From: Bacteroidota bacterium
Lineage (GTDB): Bacteria; Bacteroidota; Bacteroidia; Cytophagales; Cyclobacteriaceae
Length of the DNA stretch: 64,000 nt
Direction of reading: 5' to 3'
NCBI GenBank assembly: GCA_023428695.1
Contig: JAEYWY010000031.1
Span: 62,001-126,000 of the forward strand
Within the stretch, counting starts at the first letter, position 1. Each line of letters opens with the position of its first letter. Of the stretch, positions 33,320-42,915 are shown piece by piece. Position numbers and translations under genes: made by a program. Under the pieces are notes generated by a model. The model did no database searches and was not told where the DNA came from. It saw only the letters and a program-made list of their open reading frames with translations.

Positions 33320-34593
33320 CGTGGGTTTTCCTGGAGAACGTAGTAGCCAATAAGTAAGTCAGCCCGTGGCTGGAATGGGCGGTAATAAACCAGGACTTCG
33401 TATCGGTTTTCCGTTTGAAAATGACTGCCCTCAAAGTAGTGCGACGGCAGAGTATTTGACTTTACGTGGTACAGATAGTCATACCATCCCTGTTTCAGCA
33501 GAAGCCTGCCAGTGTACTGTTGAGCTGTCGAATCATACCGCATCTTACTTTGTTCATTAGCCTGCCAGTTGGTCAGCGCACCCATCAGATAAACATCGCC
33601 CTCAATTTTAGCAGCAGCCAGCGTGAAGTTCACCCAGGCATAATTTGCAAAGCTTTCGTCACCCTGATCGTAATTCTGGATGATATAATTTCCGTTGAGT
33701 TCATTATACTGGGCATAGGCCTCATGACCCCGTGTTTTATCCCTGGCAACGTGAACTTCAAAGGGTTTAACATTGCGGTCGACATAAGCGACATTCCGGC
33801 CGGGGTTGAATAGTGATCGCATGTCGAAGAATCGGAATTCATTATTACCCCGGAACATCTTGCCGTCATCGAAGAACCGGTACTCCAGTTCCTTCTCGAT
33901 TTCGCGCGTGAACATCGGTTTGAGATCGGTTGCCGCATTGTCCCACCGTTGATTCTGACGGATGGTCACATTCACGTCCTGCATAGGATTCAGGATTTGA
34001 AGATTTGAGTGATCAATGGTGAAATTGATCTGTTGGTTTACCTGGGCAACGCTGCCCTGACCGACGAGATTTTGATTTCGCTTCAGCGTAACCCGGTTTT
34101 CGTAAACCAAAAACCTTCTCGTAAGTACGATATCGTCACGATTTGAACCCCGGTAAACCACAAGGACATAGTTGCCCGAAAGCTTAACAGGAGGCACCTG
34201 AAACCAATAATGCACATACGGGATATGCGTGTCGACCGAGAACTCTATATTATTAATGGGGAACTCGTTGTACGCTGCGATGAAGTCGAGATCCTGCAGG
34301 CGCGATTGAGTCCAGTTGTAGTCGCAGTGAATGATTCTGGCGTAGTAGTCTTCCCGCTGGTTTTTCAGATCGTCGAATTCGAGCATGAGCCCGGCCTGGC
34401 CGAGTTGAGCAGCTGCCGGACTCATCGGGTTGCCGTCGGCATAGAGTCTTACCGTGTGGATGTCCCGTTCATAGTTCGCGTCCTCAAGCCGAAGCACTTT
34501 GGGTCCGCCGCCTGTGCTTGCAGAAGGCGCCGAAATAGGTGTACAGCCCTGAACAATCAACAGTGCACAGATACATAAAAGGCAGGTTTTCAT
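33316..34593 (-). CDS. Type IX secretion system plug-type lipoprotein (DUF5103)
   Basis: 425 residues from ATG 34593. The N-terminus is a lipoprotein signal with the cysteine in LLIVQGCTPIS. The mature protein is a DUF5103 member: RTIHTVRLY-like start (RDIHTVRLYADGNP), YNWTQSRLQDLDF and the C-terminal GWYDYLYHV segment. DUF5103 proteins were found as plug proteins that close the unused side of the T9SS outer-membrane translocon. This agrees with two T9SS cargo genes in this window. Residues upstream of this methionine are not signal-like and are left out. It is convergent with cas6. Confidence 0.88.
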   Translation of the reverse strand: MKTCLLCICALLIVQGCTPISAPSASTGGGPKVLRLEDANYERDIHTVRLYADGNPMSPAAAQLGQAGLMLEFDDLKNQREDYYARIIHCDYNWTQSRLQDLDFIAAYNEFPINNIEFSVDTHIPYVHYWFQVPPVKLSGNYVLVVYRGSNRDDIVLTRRFLVYENRVTLKRNQNLVGQGSVAQVNQQINFTIDHSNLQILNPMQDVNVTIRQNQRWDNAATDLKPMFTREIEKELEYRFFDDGKMFRGNNEFRFFDMRSLFNPGRNVAYVDRNVKPFEVHVARDKTRGHEAYAQYNELNGNYIIQNYDQGDESFANYAWVNFTLAAAKIEGDVYLMGALTNWQANEQSKMRYDSTAQQYTGRLLLKQGWYDYLYHVKSNTLPSHYFEGSHFQTENRYEVLVYYRPFQPRADLLIGYYVLQENPR

Positions 34594-34722
34594 AATAGCG
34601 AACCTATGGGAATAGTTTATTTTCCCAAACTTGTTACATCCTGAACGGAAACGGAAGGGGATTTCCAACTTTTTGGGTTTTGTTTGTGTCTAAAATGATG
34701 AAATCGCCGTTAAAACGGGTGC

Positions 34723-35277
34723 ATGCTCACTGAACAAGAGCTTATTGAAGGTTGCCGCAAGAAAGACCGGGCTGCCCAGCGGGTCCTCTATGACCGTTAT
34801 TGCCGAAAAATGATGGTCCTGTGTCTGCGCTACTCAAAAACTACTGCGGAGGCGGAGGACATACTTCAGGAAGGTTTTGTCAAAGTTTTTAACGCGATCG
34901 CGAACTTTCGCCAGGAAGCCAAACTCGAAACGTGGATAACCAGGATAATGGTAAACACCGCGCTGAATGTGCAGCGGAAAAAGTTGTACCTCTATCCAAT
35001 GGTCGACGTCGAGGAAATGGAACTCCCCGAGAACGAGGTCAGCATCTCCGGAATTCACTTTAAACAATTACTCGAGATGATTCAGTCTCTTCCTCAGGGA
35101 TGCCAGATTGTTTTTAACCTCTTTGCGATTGAGGGATACAGCCATAAGGAAATAGCCGAACAACTTGGAATTTCCGAAGGCACCTCCAAATCGCAATTTG
35201 CGAGGGCGAAAAGTTTGCTGCAGCAAAAACTGTCTAAGGAGTCTTATTTTGATCGATATGGAGAGGCAAAACTTTGA
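34723..35277 (+). CDS. ECF-type RNA polymerase sigma factor
   Basis: 184-residue sigma-70 family member of the extracytoplasmic-function group. Region 2 is seen in ALCLRYSKTTAEAEDILQEGF-like sequence (LRYSKTTAEAEDILQEGFVK) with TWITRIMVNTALN; region 4 has the helix-turn-helix YSHKEIAEQLGISEGTSKSQ. There is no region 3. The next gene starts inside its last 20 bases, so the product of that gene, a membrane protein with a cytosolic N-terminus, is a candidate anti-sigma factor or regulator. Confidence 0.93.
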   Translation: MLTEQELIEGCRKKDRAAQRVLYDRYCRKMMVLCLRYSKTTAEAEDILQEGFVKVFNAIANFRQEAKLETWITRIMVNTALNVQRKKLYLYPMVDVEEMELPENEVSISGIHFKQLLEMIQSLPQGCQIVFNLFAIEGYSHKEIAEQLGISEGTSKSQFARAKSLLQQKLSKESYFDRYGEAKL

Positions 35278-36868
35278 GAAGGAAATGAAAAGCGCTTTCG
35301 AAGGCGCTGAGTATTCTCCTTCGGAGAATGCGTGGGTGGGCATTGAGCTTGAACTCGAACGAGCTGAAAGCCGGAAGATGCGCAAAGGAATCTTTTTCTA
35401 CAAGATGCTTGCTGCCGCATCAATCACCTTTGCGCTTGCTGTCGCAGGTGCAGGACTCTACTACCTGCAAAATGAACAGACATTCGTCGCCGACAAATCC
35501 GTACAAGTTGATGATAAAGGCGCTGATCAGGAATCATCCGCGAAGCAATCTCCGCAATCCAACGAGTCCTCTTCGCCGATGACTGCTTTACCTGAAAATG
35601 ATGGCCGTGGTTCTATTGCCTCTGAAAATAACAAAGGACTTGATGAAGGAAACATTCGCCAACGCGAATCTGTCGTAAACAACGCTCTGGCTGAACGCAA
35701 CACAACAGGTAACAGCGAACACGTCGTCAAAGGAAGTGAGCCTGCCGTGACCGACCAGAAGCAAGTTCACCAATCAGAAAGATCAGCCGGGTCTGTTGAC
35801 CGCAATGTAGCCGCGATTTCTCCGGACCAAAGTGACGAAACCACCAGAGATACCGGTGCGTCAGGCATAAAAGATCAGAACGGTATTCCGCCGACAGACC
35901 AATACGATAACCAGGTTGCTTCCAATCAAATTGGAGACAAAAAAGATAATGCGAACCTGACTCCGGGTCAGTCAGATCACATCGATGCAATCAGCACAAA
36001 AGAAGGTGACGCTGTGGCAAATGCAAAGACCGAGACCGAGACCGAGACGGAAGTTGATCCTGTTCAGAAGATGTTCCTGGAACTACAAGAACGCGAAAGA
36101 GAGATTGTCGCAAATGCAAAAGACAAAGACAGGAACAATGAAAACAAGCGCGAGGAGATGTGGACTTCATTAGGTTTCGCTGCAGGTGGATACAATGGTT
36201 CCGGCTCTCATGTTGCAATGAACCCGGCGAACGCACTTGCGATGAATTCTACATTGGATAACCAGGCGAAAGCATCAGGTTCTTCTTACTCTGTTAACGT
36301 AAGCTTTGGCCGTCGCCTAACTGAACGGTTGATTATCCAGGGTGGATTGAGCTACCTGAATAACAGCACAAGCTATACTTCAAACCAGGTTGTGCTGGCC
36401 GCAAACAATTCGTTCAAGCCCGCAACCTTTAAGGATCTGCGCGCTTCCGAGTCTTCGTTTTATAACAACACGAACATTATTCCGACTGCGCCACATGAGG
36501 TTAACAGTAGCCTTGAGTTCATAAGTCTGCCTGTGCAGGCCGGCTATCTTATTATTGACCGGAAATTCGGCCTTCAGCTGAATGCCGGTGTGTCCACTGA
36601 TTTCTTTATTCAGAACACGATCGATCCACAGGGTTCTGACCTTCAGAAGACCACTCAGTCACGCGGGGATGAGTCTCCATATCGGTCAACGAATTTCAGC
36701 GGTCTGCTTGGAACCGAGTTAACGTACCGGCTCGGGGAAAACTACCGGCTCTCACTTAATCCCGGCCTTCGTTATCCGTTCAACTCCATATTCAAAGACG
36801 AAACAGGAATCGAGTCGCTTCCGCTGACTTTCGATGTGGGTCTGCGGTTCCGTTACATTTTCAGGTAG
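35258..36868 (+). CDS. Membrane-anchored protein with C-terminal outer-membrane barrel
   Basis: 536 residues from ATG 35258. The first 46 or so residues are cytosolic and charged; one membrane helix follows (about residues 47-68, KMLAAASITFALAVAGAGLY). A long Asn/Ser/Asp-rich disordered stretch comes next, with a TETETE run, and from about residue 300 a domain rich in amphipathic strands (SVNVSFGRRLTERLIIQGGL, then RLSLNPGLRYPF) that ends LRFRYIFR, like a PorT-type barrel with a terminal aromatic. It overlaps the sigma gene. The layout (cytosolic tail, inner-membrane helix, periplasmic linker, outer-membrane barrel) would join both membranes in one chain. Anti-sigma function is inference from position. 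Confidence 0.75.
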   Translation: MERQNFEKEMKSAFEGAEYSPSENAWVGIELELERAESRKMRKGIFFYKMLAAASITFALAVAGAGLYYLQNEQTFVADKSVQVDDKGADQESSAKQSPQSNESSSPMTALPENDGRGSIASENNKGLDEGNIRQRESVVNNALAERNTTGNSEHVVKGSEPAVTDQKQVHQSERSAGSVDRNVAAISPDQSDETTRDTGASGIKDQNGIPPTDQYDNQVASNQIGDKKDNANLTPGQSDHIDAISTKEGDAVANAKTETETETEVDPVQKMFLELQEREREIVANAKDKDRNNENKREEMWTSLGFAAGGYNGSGSHVAMNPANALAMNSTLDNQAKASGSSYSVNVSFGRRLTERLIIQGGLSYLNNSTSYTSNQVVLAANNSFKPATFKDLRASESSFYNNTNIIPTAPHEVNSSLEFISLPVQAGYLIIDRKFGLQLNAGVSTDFFIQNTIDPQGSDLQKTTQSRGDESPYRSTNFSGLLGTELTYRLGENYRLSLNPGLRYPFNSIFKDETGIESLPLTFDVGLRFRYIFR

Positions 36869-36924
36869 GCACTCCAACCTTTCGCACGGGTTACGTGTCA
36901 AAGTAAAAAACTAAACCCCGTTTT

Positions 36925-38262
36925 ATGGAACCTCTCGAAACCCGCCTGCAAAAGAGAATGCATGTGTCGCTCTATGCACTCTTGTTCCTGACAGGTCTTC
37001 TTGGACTCAGTGTGTTACTTGAAGGATGTACTGACACCTGTGAATCGAAATCATCGTACCTTTACTATGAACCGATATACAAGTCATTCGAAGAGATAAA
37101 GGCTGAAACCGGAATCACAACTCCGCAACCACTGTCGGCGGTAGGTAAGATATACATCAAGGACAATTACCTTTTCGTAAATGATCCCGGAAAGGGAATT
37201 CATATTATTGACAATACGGATCCTGCTGCGCCTGTAAAAGAGGCGTTCCTGAGTATTCCGGGTAACTTCGACCTTGCTATCAAGGGAAAAATACTCTATG
37301 CCGACAGCTACATCGATCTGGTGGCTTTCGATCTCTCAAATATGGCCGCGATACACGAAGTAAATCGGGTGTCGGGCGCTTTCAGCTATTTCACTTACGA
37401 TATAGGATTCACGGGTCCATTAGGTATTGATGCATCAAAGGGGATCATAACCGGATGGAAGGAAACGACGAAGGTAGAGGTAACAGAAGGCGACTGCTCA
37501 TTTCAATGGTCCGGACCGGTAGTGTGGTATGACGGCGGCGTCCTTGCGGAGAGTAAGGCTGATTTTACCAGGAGTCTCGCTTCAGCTCCGGGGACCGGCT
37601 CTGGCCCCGGAGTTGGAGGCTCCATGGCGCGTTTCACTGTTCACGGTGATTTCCTCTATGCAATTAATTCAGGAGCTATCTATACGTTCGACGTCAGTGC
37701 ATCCGAACCCGTTTCGCTGGGGATGTCGTATGTGTCCTGGGATGTTGAAACGATATTCCCCTATGGAGCGAATCTTTTCCTTGGATCCTCCTCGGGCATG
37801 CACATCCTGACAATTGAGAATCCCGGAGCCCCCTCGTTGGTTAGTACCTACCAACACATCAGGAGCTGCGACCCTGTTGTCGTTCATGACAACCATGCGT
37901 ATGTTACGCTGCGCTCAGGGAACGAATGTGCCGGATTTACGAATCAACTTGAAGTAATCGATATTCAGGACATAACCGCACCGTCGCTGGTGAAAATGTA
38001 CCCGATGACGAATCCGCATGGGCTTGGCATCTCCAATGATCTGCTCTTCATTTGCGATGGACATGATGGGCTTAAAGTATTCAAGGCCGACGACATCATG
38101 GCGATCGATCAGAACCTTATTAAACATTACGAATCAATTCACGCGTTTGATGTAATACCCTACAATGACCGGCTCGTGATGATAGGAGAGAACGGCCTGT
38201 TTCAGTACAGTTACGCCGACCCTGAAAACATCACACTGCTAAGTCATATTGCGATTCAATGA
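36925..38262 (+). CDS. LVIVD repeat-containing lipoprotein
   Basis: 445 residues. A long basic start leads to a lipobox with cysteine in VLLEGCTDT (residue 35), so the protein should be lipid-anchored. The rest contains LVIVD-type repeats, a predicted beta-propeller: YLFVNDPGKGIHIIDNTDP, LVAFDLSN, MHILTIENPGAPSLVSTY and LEVIDIQDITAPS. LVIVD proteins are common on Bacteroidota and archaeal surfaces with unknown ligand. It is in the sigma-factor gene group and overlaps the next gene by four bases (ATGA). Confidence 0.85.
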   Translation: MEPLETRLQKRMHVSLYALLFLTGLLGLSVLLEGCTDTCESKSSYLYYEPIYKSFEEIKAETGITTPQPLSAVGKIYIKDNYLFVNDPGKGIHIIDNTDPAAPVKEAFLSIPGNFDLAIKGKILYADSYIDLVAFDLSNMAAIHEVNRVSGAFSYFTYDIGFTGPLGIDASKGIITGWKETTKVEVTEGDCSFQWSGPVVWYDGGVLAESKADFTRSLASAPGTGSGPGVGGSMARFTVHGDFLYAINSGAIYTFDVSASEPVSLGMSYVSWDVETIFPYGANLFLGSSSGMHILTIENPGAPSLVSTYQHIRSCDPVVVHDNHAYVTLRSGNECAGFTNQLEVIDIQDITAPSLVKMYPMTNPHGLGISNDLLFICDGHDGLKVFKADDIMAIDQNLIKHYESIHAFDVIPYNDRLVMIGENGLFQYSYADPENITLLSHIAIQ

Positions 38263-38858
38263 CGCGTACCTTCCTGTTCCTCTGTTTTCTCCTCGTGGCT
38301 TTCCAGGGGATGAGCCAGTCTGAATCACGCGGTGAGAAACGTACGCAATACTTCAATACATTTCAGGCCGGAATGCTCGTTGGCAAGAAGAATTTCGGAA
38401 CAACGGCGAGCTTCTTCACCATTCATGGGATTCGATCGGAACGACTGGCGATGGGAATAGGCGTCGGTTATGATGACTACACGCGTGCGATGGTTTCCGG
38501 ATATTATGGCAACACCCAAGTACGCTGGAAAGTTGTCCCCGTTTTTGCTTCCGTTTCCGCTGACTTCTGGGAGATCAGGAACAGCAACATTTACTTTCAG
38601 ATGAATGCGGGTTATTCGATTATTCGCTCCGGCGAAACGGATTTATGGCAGGAGGCATCAGATGTAAAAGGAGGGATCATGGTTAACCCGGCACTCGGAC
38701 TTCGCATATCAGCGGGCCGACACAACCTTTATGTATCCGCCGGATATAAGTGGCAAAAAAACCGCTACCGGTTTGATCTTGGCAACTGGGCTCAACGCAC
38801 AGAAGTGACAGAAACCATGGAACGCTTCAATGCGACCATTGGATTCGGATGGAACTGA
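38259..38858 (+). CDS. Small outer-membrane beta-barrel-like protein
   Basis: 199 residues. A signal peptide (FLFLCFLLVAFQGMSQ) precedes alternating strands: FQAGMLVGKKNFGTTASFF, VGYDDYTRAMVSGYYG and RFNATIGFGWN at the end. The terminal strand ends in N after W rather than F, but the strand pattern fits a small eight-strand barrel. The start ATG overlaps the stop of the LVIVD gene, so translation is coupled. Function unknown; probably part of the same surface gene set as the sigma factor and the anchored barrel protein. Confidence 0.7.
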   Translation: MTRTFLFLCFLLVAFQGMSQSESRGEKRTQYFNTFQAGMLVGKKNFGTTASFFTIHGIRSERLAMGIGVGYDDYTRAMVSGYYGNTQVRWKVVPVFASVSADFWEIRNSNIYFQMNAGYSIIRSGETDLWQEASDVKGGIMVNPALGLRISAGRHNLYVSAGYKWQKNRYRFDLGNWAQRTEVTETMERFNATIGFGWN

Positions 38859-38866
38859 CAATCACT

Positions 38867-40771
38867 TCAGGATAGTCCGTCGATTTCGGAAACGAGCTGT
38901 TCCCACTGATTTGTCAGACGTTCAAGCTCCTTGTTTATCTTGTTAAGCTCGAATTGAAGCTTTTTCATCTGGTTGAAATCTTCAAGCACTTCCGGCTTTA
39001 TCATTTCTTCCTCGATGTTTTTCTTTTGTGATTCAATCGCGAGTATCTTTTCCTCAACGTCTTTTACCTTCTTGTTGAGCTCTTTCTTTTTTTCGGCTGT
39101 CGGATCGACAGCTGGTGTTACCGGGGCATGTTGTTTGTGAACAATCTTCGGCGGTTCCTGTTTGATTGCATTCGCTTCATTTTTCTTTTTCCAGTACTCG
39201 TATTCGTCATACGTACCCGGGTATTCCTTGATCTGCTTGTCTTCTATGTACCAGATCTTGTTGGCGATCTGACTTACAAAGTGTCTGTTGTGCGACACGA
39301 CTACGAAGCTGCCTTTGTATTGTTGGAGTGCCTGGATCAATATATTTTCAGAGATGAAATCAAGGTGGTTTGTAGGTTCGTCAAGTAATAAGAAGTTGGC
39401 TTCGGATATAAGTGTCTTCGCCAGTGCAACGCGCGACTTTTCTCCCCCTGACAGAACCTTGATTTTCTTATACACGTCTTCATCCGAAAAGAGAAAACAT
39501 CCCAACACATTTCGAAGTTGCTGTTCTGTTTTTCCGGACCCTGCCTGCATCAGTTCCTCGAGGATCTCATTGTCCACATGAAGCGATTCGAGCTGATGCT
39601 GTGCATAGAACGCTTTGATCACGTTGTAACCCATGATCCGTTCACCTTCGATTGGTTCTTCGCCCGCGATGATTCTGAGCAAAGTTGATTTTCCTTTACC
39701 ATTGGCCCCAATCAGCGCAATCTTGTCTGTCCGTTCTATCGCGACGGAAGTATCTTTCAGGATTTCGAGCGGACCATACGATTTGGAGACATGATTGAGG
39801 TTAATTATGAAACGGCCCGGCTGTTGATTGAATGTGAAGCGAAAGTTGACAGCAGCTGTATCGTCAACAACCTCTTCGATTATTTCCATGCGTTCCAGCG
39901 CCTTGACGCGCGACTGTACCTGTCGCGCTTTCGTGGCTTTTGCCTTGAATCGTTCGATGAACCGTTCCGTTTGACGGATCTTTTGTTGTTGGTTTTCGTA
40001 TGCGTTTTGTTGTATCTCCTGGCGAAGTTCCTTTTCCTTCAGGTAAAATGAATAATTGCCTTCGTATGTCACCAGCTGCGCCTGCGTTACCTCGACAGTT
40101 TTATTGATAACGTTGTCCAGGAAAGTCCGGTCGTGAGAGACAACGATAACTGCGCCGTCATACGTTCGTAAATAGTTTTCAACCCATTCGATAGAAGGAA
40201 GGTCCAGGTGGTTGGTTGGCTCGTCAAGCATGAGCAGCGAAGGCTTTTCAAGCAGCAGCTTTGCCAACATGACACGCATCCGCCAGCCTCCTGAGAATTC
40301 GCGCAATGGTCTGTGCAAATCCTGGGTCGAGAAACCTATTCCTTCCAGGACTTCCTCCGCCTTGGCTTGCATCGTGTATCCGTCGAGATGGTCAAACTTT
40401 TCCTGAAATCTGGCAAGTTTCTCAACGAGCCCGTCGGAGTATTCGGTTTCGAGCTGGTGCAGTATCTTCTCAATCTGTCGTTGCGTATCCACAGCGTCCT
40501 TGAATGCCTCCATGGCCACCGTTACGATCGCATCGTCGGTCTGATAGGAAAGCAGATCCTGATTCAAAAAGCCTATCGTGCAGTCATTGCTTTTGCTGAT
40601 TGAGCCCGCATCATACATGTACTCGCCGGCAATCAGCCTCAACAACGTCGATTTGCCACGTCCATTCAATCCAATCAAACCTATCTTGTCCTTTGGTTTG
40701 ATGAACATACTCGCATTTTCGTACAGCGCGCGACCCCCGATGTAATAGGAAAGGTTCGTTATTGATACCAT
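38867..40771 (-). CDS. ABC-F family ATPase
   Basis: 634 residues with two ABC domains and no membrane segment. Walker A motifs are GLNGRGKSTLLR and GANGKGKSTLLR; signatures are FSGGWRMRVML and LSGGEKSRVALA; Walker B is LLMLDEPTNHLDLPS and LLLDEPTNHLDFIS. The linker between domains and a C-terminal coiled coil (about residues 560-634) match the Uup/YheS-like branch. ABC-F proteins act on the ribosome as translation factors or give antibiotic resistance. Which subfamily cannot be settled from motifs. It is convergent with the small barrel gene. Confidence 0.93.
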   Translation of the reverse strand: MVSITNLSYYIGGRALYENASMFIKPKDKIGLIGLNGRGKSTLLRLIAGEYMYDAGSISKSNDCTIGFLNQDLLSYQTDDAIVTVAMEAFKDAVDTQRQIEKILHQLETEYSDGLVEKLARFQEKFDHLDGYTMQAKAEEVLEGIGFSTQDLHRPLREFSGGWRMRVMLAKLLLEKPSLLMLDEPTNHLDLPSIEWVENYLRTYDGAVIVVSHDRTFLDNVINKTVEVTQAQLVTYEGNYSFYLKEKELRQEIQQNAYENQQQKIRQTERFIERFKAKATKARQVQSRVKALERMEIIEEVVDDTAAVNFRFTFNQQPGRFIINLNHVSKSYGPLEILKDTSVAIERTDKIALIGANGKGKSTLLRIIAGEEPIEGERIMGYNVIKAFYAQHQLESLHVDNEILEELMQAGSGKTEQQLRNVLGCFLFSDEDVYKKIKVLSGGEKSRVALAKTLISEANFLLLDEPTNHLDFISENILIQALQQYKGSFVVVSHNRHFVSQIANKIWYIEDKQIKEYPGTYDEYEYWKKKNEANAIKQEPPKIVHKQHAPVTPAVDPTAEKKKELNKKVKDVEEKILAIESQKKNIEEEMIKPEVLEDFNQMKKLQFELNKINKELERLTNQWEQLVSEIDGLS

Positions 40772-40809
40772 ATCACAGCTTTTCCTTCTCCAAAACTGGT
40801 TTTAATCCA

Positions 40810-40817
40810 CAAAAATA
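40810..40817 (-). promoter_or_regulatory. -7 box of the ABC-F gene
   Basis: Minus-strand TATTTTTG, an exact TAnnTTTG match, 39 bp upstream of the ATG. The -33 position has no TTTG. Confidence 0.4.
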
Positions 40818-40926
40818 GCAGGAATATGAATTTATTCATGGAAAGGTTGTCAGGACCATTTAAACAAAAGACGGAATGGATTTCTCGGCAATTCTTTTAT
40901 TTTAGTCAAAAGTCAACTCATTCAAT

Positions 40927-42075
40927 ATGACCACCTTCAAGAATGTCCTGCTATTATGTATCGCATTGTTGCCCGGCGGAATCCAGGAGCGCAAAGCTGA
41001 TCGCATTTCTGCTACTGAAAATGATTATTCCGCGCAATTACCGCTTGACAAAGTAAAACTCCCGAAAGGCTTCGCCATCGACGTCTGGGCAGAAGTCCCC
41101 AATGCGCGTTCTATGGCACTCAGTCCGTCAGGAATTGTCTATGTCGGCAACCGCGACGGAGACAAGGTATATGCGCTCAAGGACACAAACGGGGACAATA
41201 AGGCGGATAAGAAGTGGATCGTGGCGTCAGGACTCAAGATGCCCAACGGGGTTGCATTCCGGGATGGAGATCTGTATATCGCCGAAGTCAGCCGCATTTC
41301 AAGAATCGTCGGTATTGAATCAAAACTTGATAATCCATCCAAGCCCGTAGTTATCAATGGCGACTACCCAACTGATACGCATCACGGCTGGAAGTACATC
41401 GCATTTGGTCCCGATGGTTGGCTCTACGTGCCCGTCGGTGCGCCGTGTAATATCTGCGAAAGCAAAAACGAGATATACGCGTCGATTACGAGAATCAAAC
41501 CTGATGGAACAGCCCGCGAAATAGTTGCCAAAGGCGTACGAAATACAGTAGGGTTTACGTGGCATCCGGAAACCGGGAATCTCTTCTTCACAGACAATGG
41601 TCGCGATATGCTCGGCGACGACAAACCATCATGCGAATTGAACATTGTGACACAAAAAGGTCAACATTTTGGCTATCCGTATTGTCATGAGGGAGCGATA
41701 CCTGATCCTAATTTCGGCAAGAATCGCGAGTGTTCCGAGTTTGTTGCACCTGCGGCAAAACTTGGCCCACACGTTGCGCCACTTGGGTTGAAGTTCAACA
41801 CGGCCAATATGTTTCCTGCAAATCTGAAGGGGCAACTTTTTGTCGCGCGGCACGGATCATGGAACCGATCGAAAAAAATAGGCTATGACATCGCGCTTGT
41901 GCGAATGAAGGACAACAAGCCTGCAGGTACCGAAGTGTTTGCGAGTGGCTGGCTGAATGATGAGACACAGGAAGTGTGGGGGAGACCGGTCGACATACTT
42001 TTTCTTCCTGACGGATCGATGCTTGTTTCCGATGATTACGCCAATGTGATTTACCGGATTTCATACAAAGGATAA
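40927..42075 (+). CDS. PQQ-dependent sugar dehydrogenase-like protein
   Basis: 382-residue six-blade propeller of the soluble glucose/sorbosone dehydrogenase family. Typical strings are GIVYVGNRDGDKVYAL, MPNGVAFRDGDLYIAE and DNGRDMLGDDKPSCELN, with the calcium/PQQ pocket region HHGWKYIAFGPDGWLYV. A weak signal peptide (about residues 1-19) suggests export. The enzyme would oxidise sugars in the periplasm. It precedes lgt by 13 bp. PQQ biosynthesis is not encoded in this window, so cofactor supply is unproven. Confidence 0.87.
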   Translation: MTTFKNVLLLCIALLPGGIQERKADRISATENDYSAQLPLDKVKLPKGFAIDVWAEVPNARSMALSPSGIVYVGNRDGDKVYALKDTNGDNKADKKWIVASGLKMPNGVAFRDGDLYIAEVSRISRIVGIESKLDNPSKPVVINGDYPTDTHHGWKYIAFGPDGWLYVPVGAPCNICESKNEIYASITRIKPDGTAREIVAKGVRNTVGFTWHPETGNLFFTDNGRDMLGDDKPSCELNIVTQKGQHFGYPYCHEGAIPDPNFGKNRECSEFVAPAAKLGPHVAPLGLKFNTANMFPANLKGQLFVARHGSWNRSKKIGYDIALVRMKDNKPAGTEVFASGWLNDETQEVWGRPVDILFLPDGSMLVSDDYANVIYRISYKG

Positions 42076-42088
42076 TATCGCGATAGAA

Positions 42089-42871
42089 ATGCACCCGGTA
42101 TTGTTTGAAATCGGAGGGACCGCCGTGTACACATACGGATTCATGATCGCCCTCGGTGCAATCGCAGGCGTATGGTATATGTCAGTGCAGGGCAGGAAAG
42201 AACTGGGACTTACCTTCGACCAGGCCAATACATTGTTTCTCTACATCTTCCTCGCTGCACTGATTGGAGGAAAGTTCTTCCTTTTTTTCGAGGACCCTTC
42301 GTACTATCTGGAGAACCCTAAGCGATTCTTTACCGGTAGGGGTTTTGTCTTTTATGGATCGTTCCTCTTCGCCGTACCGGTGATGTTGTGGTATTTCCGA
42401 AAGCAAAAGCTGCACACATTCGCGATGCTCGATATCATGGCGGTGACTACGTGTCTGGTTCATATTTTTGGAAGACTGGGTTGCTTCTTCGCGGGCTGCT
42501 GCTACGGAGTTCCGACCAACTCGGTGTTCGGAGTCACGTTCACCAGCGAGGCGTGTTATGCTAATCCGCTACACACACCGCTCCATCCAACGCAGTTGTA
42601 TGAAGCGTCTTATATTCTGTTGGTATTGGGATTGCTGCTTTATCTTCGGCCGCGGCGGAAATTCTATGGGCAACTTTTTTACACGTACCTTCTCGCTTAC
42701 GCGACGGGTCGCTTTGTTATCGAGTACTTCCGCGGTGACGTCGGGCGCGGTTATGTCATCGACAATTATCTGAGTAACTCGCAGTTGATTGCGTTGATTA
42801 TTTTTTGTGTCGTGCTGTTCCTGTATGCCTCACGACGAAAACACGGCAACTTCGTTCCGCAAAAAAAATAA
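42089..42871 (+). CDS. lgt: Prolipoprotein diacylglyceryl transferase
   Basis: 260-residue polytopic inner-membrane enzyme that adds diacylglycerol to the lipobox cysteine. The signature HIFGRLGCFFAGCCYG and the conserved HPTQLYEA are present, the former containing the essential arginine in the GRxGCF region. About seven hydrophobic helices are seen. Lipoproteins in this window (DUF5103, LVIVD, TlpA-like and others) would be its substrates. The stop codon lies inside a hairpin used as terminator by the convergent DUF1080 gene. Confidence 0.96.
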   Translation: MHPVLFEIGGTAVYTYGFMIALGAIAGVWYMSVQGRKELGLTFDQANTLFLYIFLAALIGGKFFLFFEDPSYYLENPKRFFTGRGFVFYGSFLFAVPVMLWYFRKQKLHTFAMLDIMAVTTCLVHIFGRLGCFFAGCCYGVPTNSVFGVTFTSEACYANPLHTPLHPTQLYEASYILLVLGLLLYLRPRRKFYGQLFYTYLLAYATGRFVIEYFRGDVGRGYVIDNYLSNSQLIALIIFCVVLFLYASRRKHGNFVPQKK

Positions 42872-42893
42872 GGCCGCCCCTGATGGAGCGGCC
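42861..42893 (-). terminator. Terminator of the DUF1080 gene
   Basis: GGCCGC (42872-42877) pairs with GCGGCC (42888-42893); on the minus strand a run of eight T follows (42868-42861). It overlaps the lgt stop codon. Confidence 0.7.
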
Positions 42894-42915
42894 CATGAAT
42901 TCGGAAGACGCTTTC

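Noticed and set aside
31293..34593. CRISPR array near cas6
   Set aside because: No direct repeats with regular spacers are visible in or around the gene.
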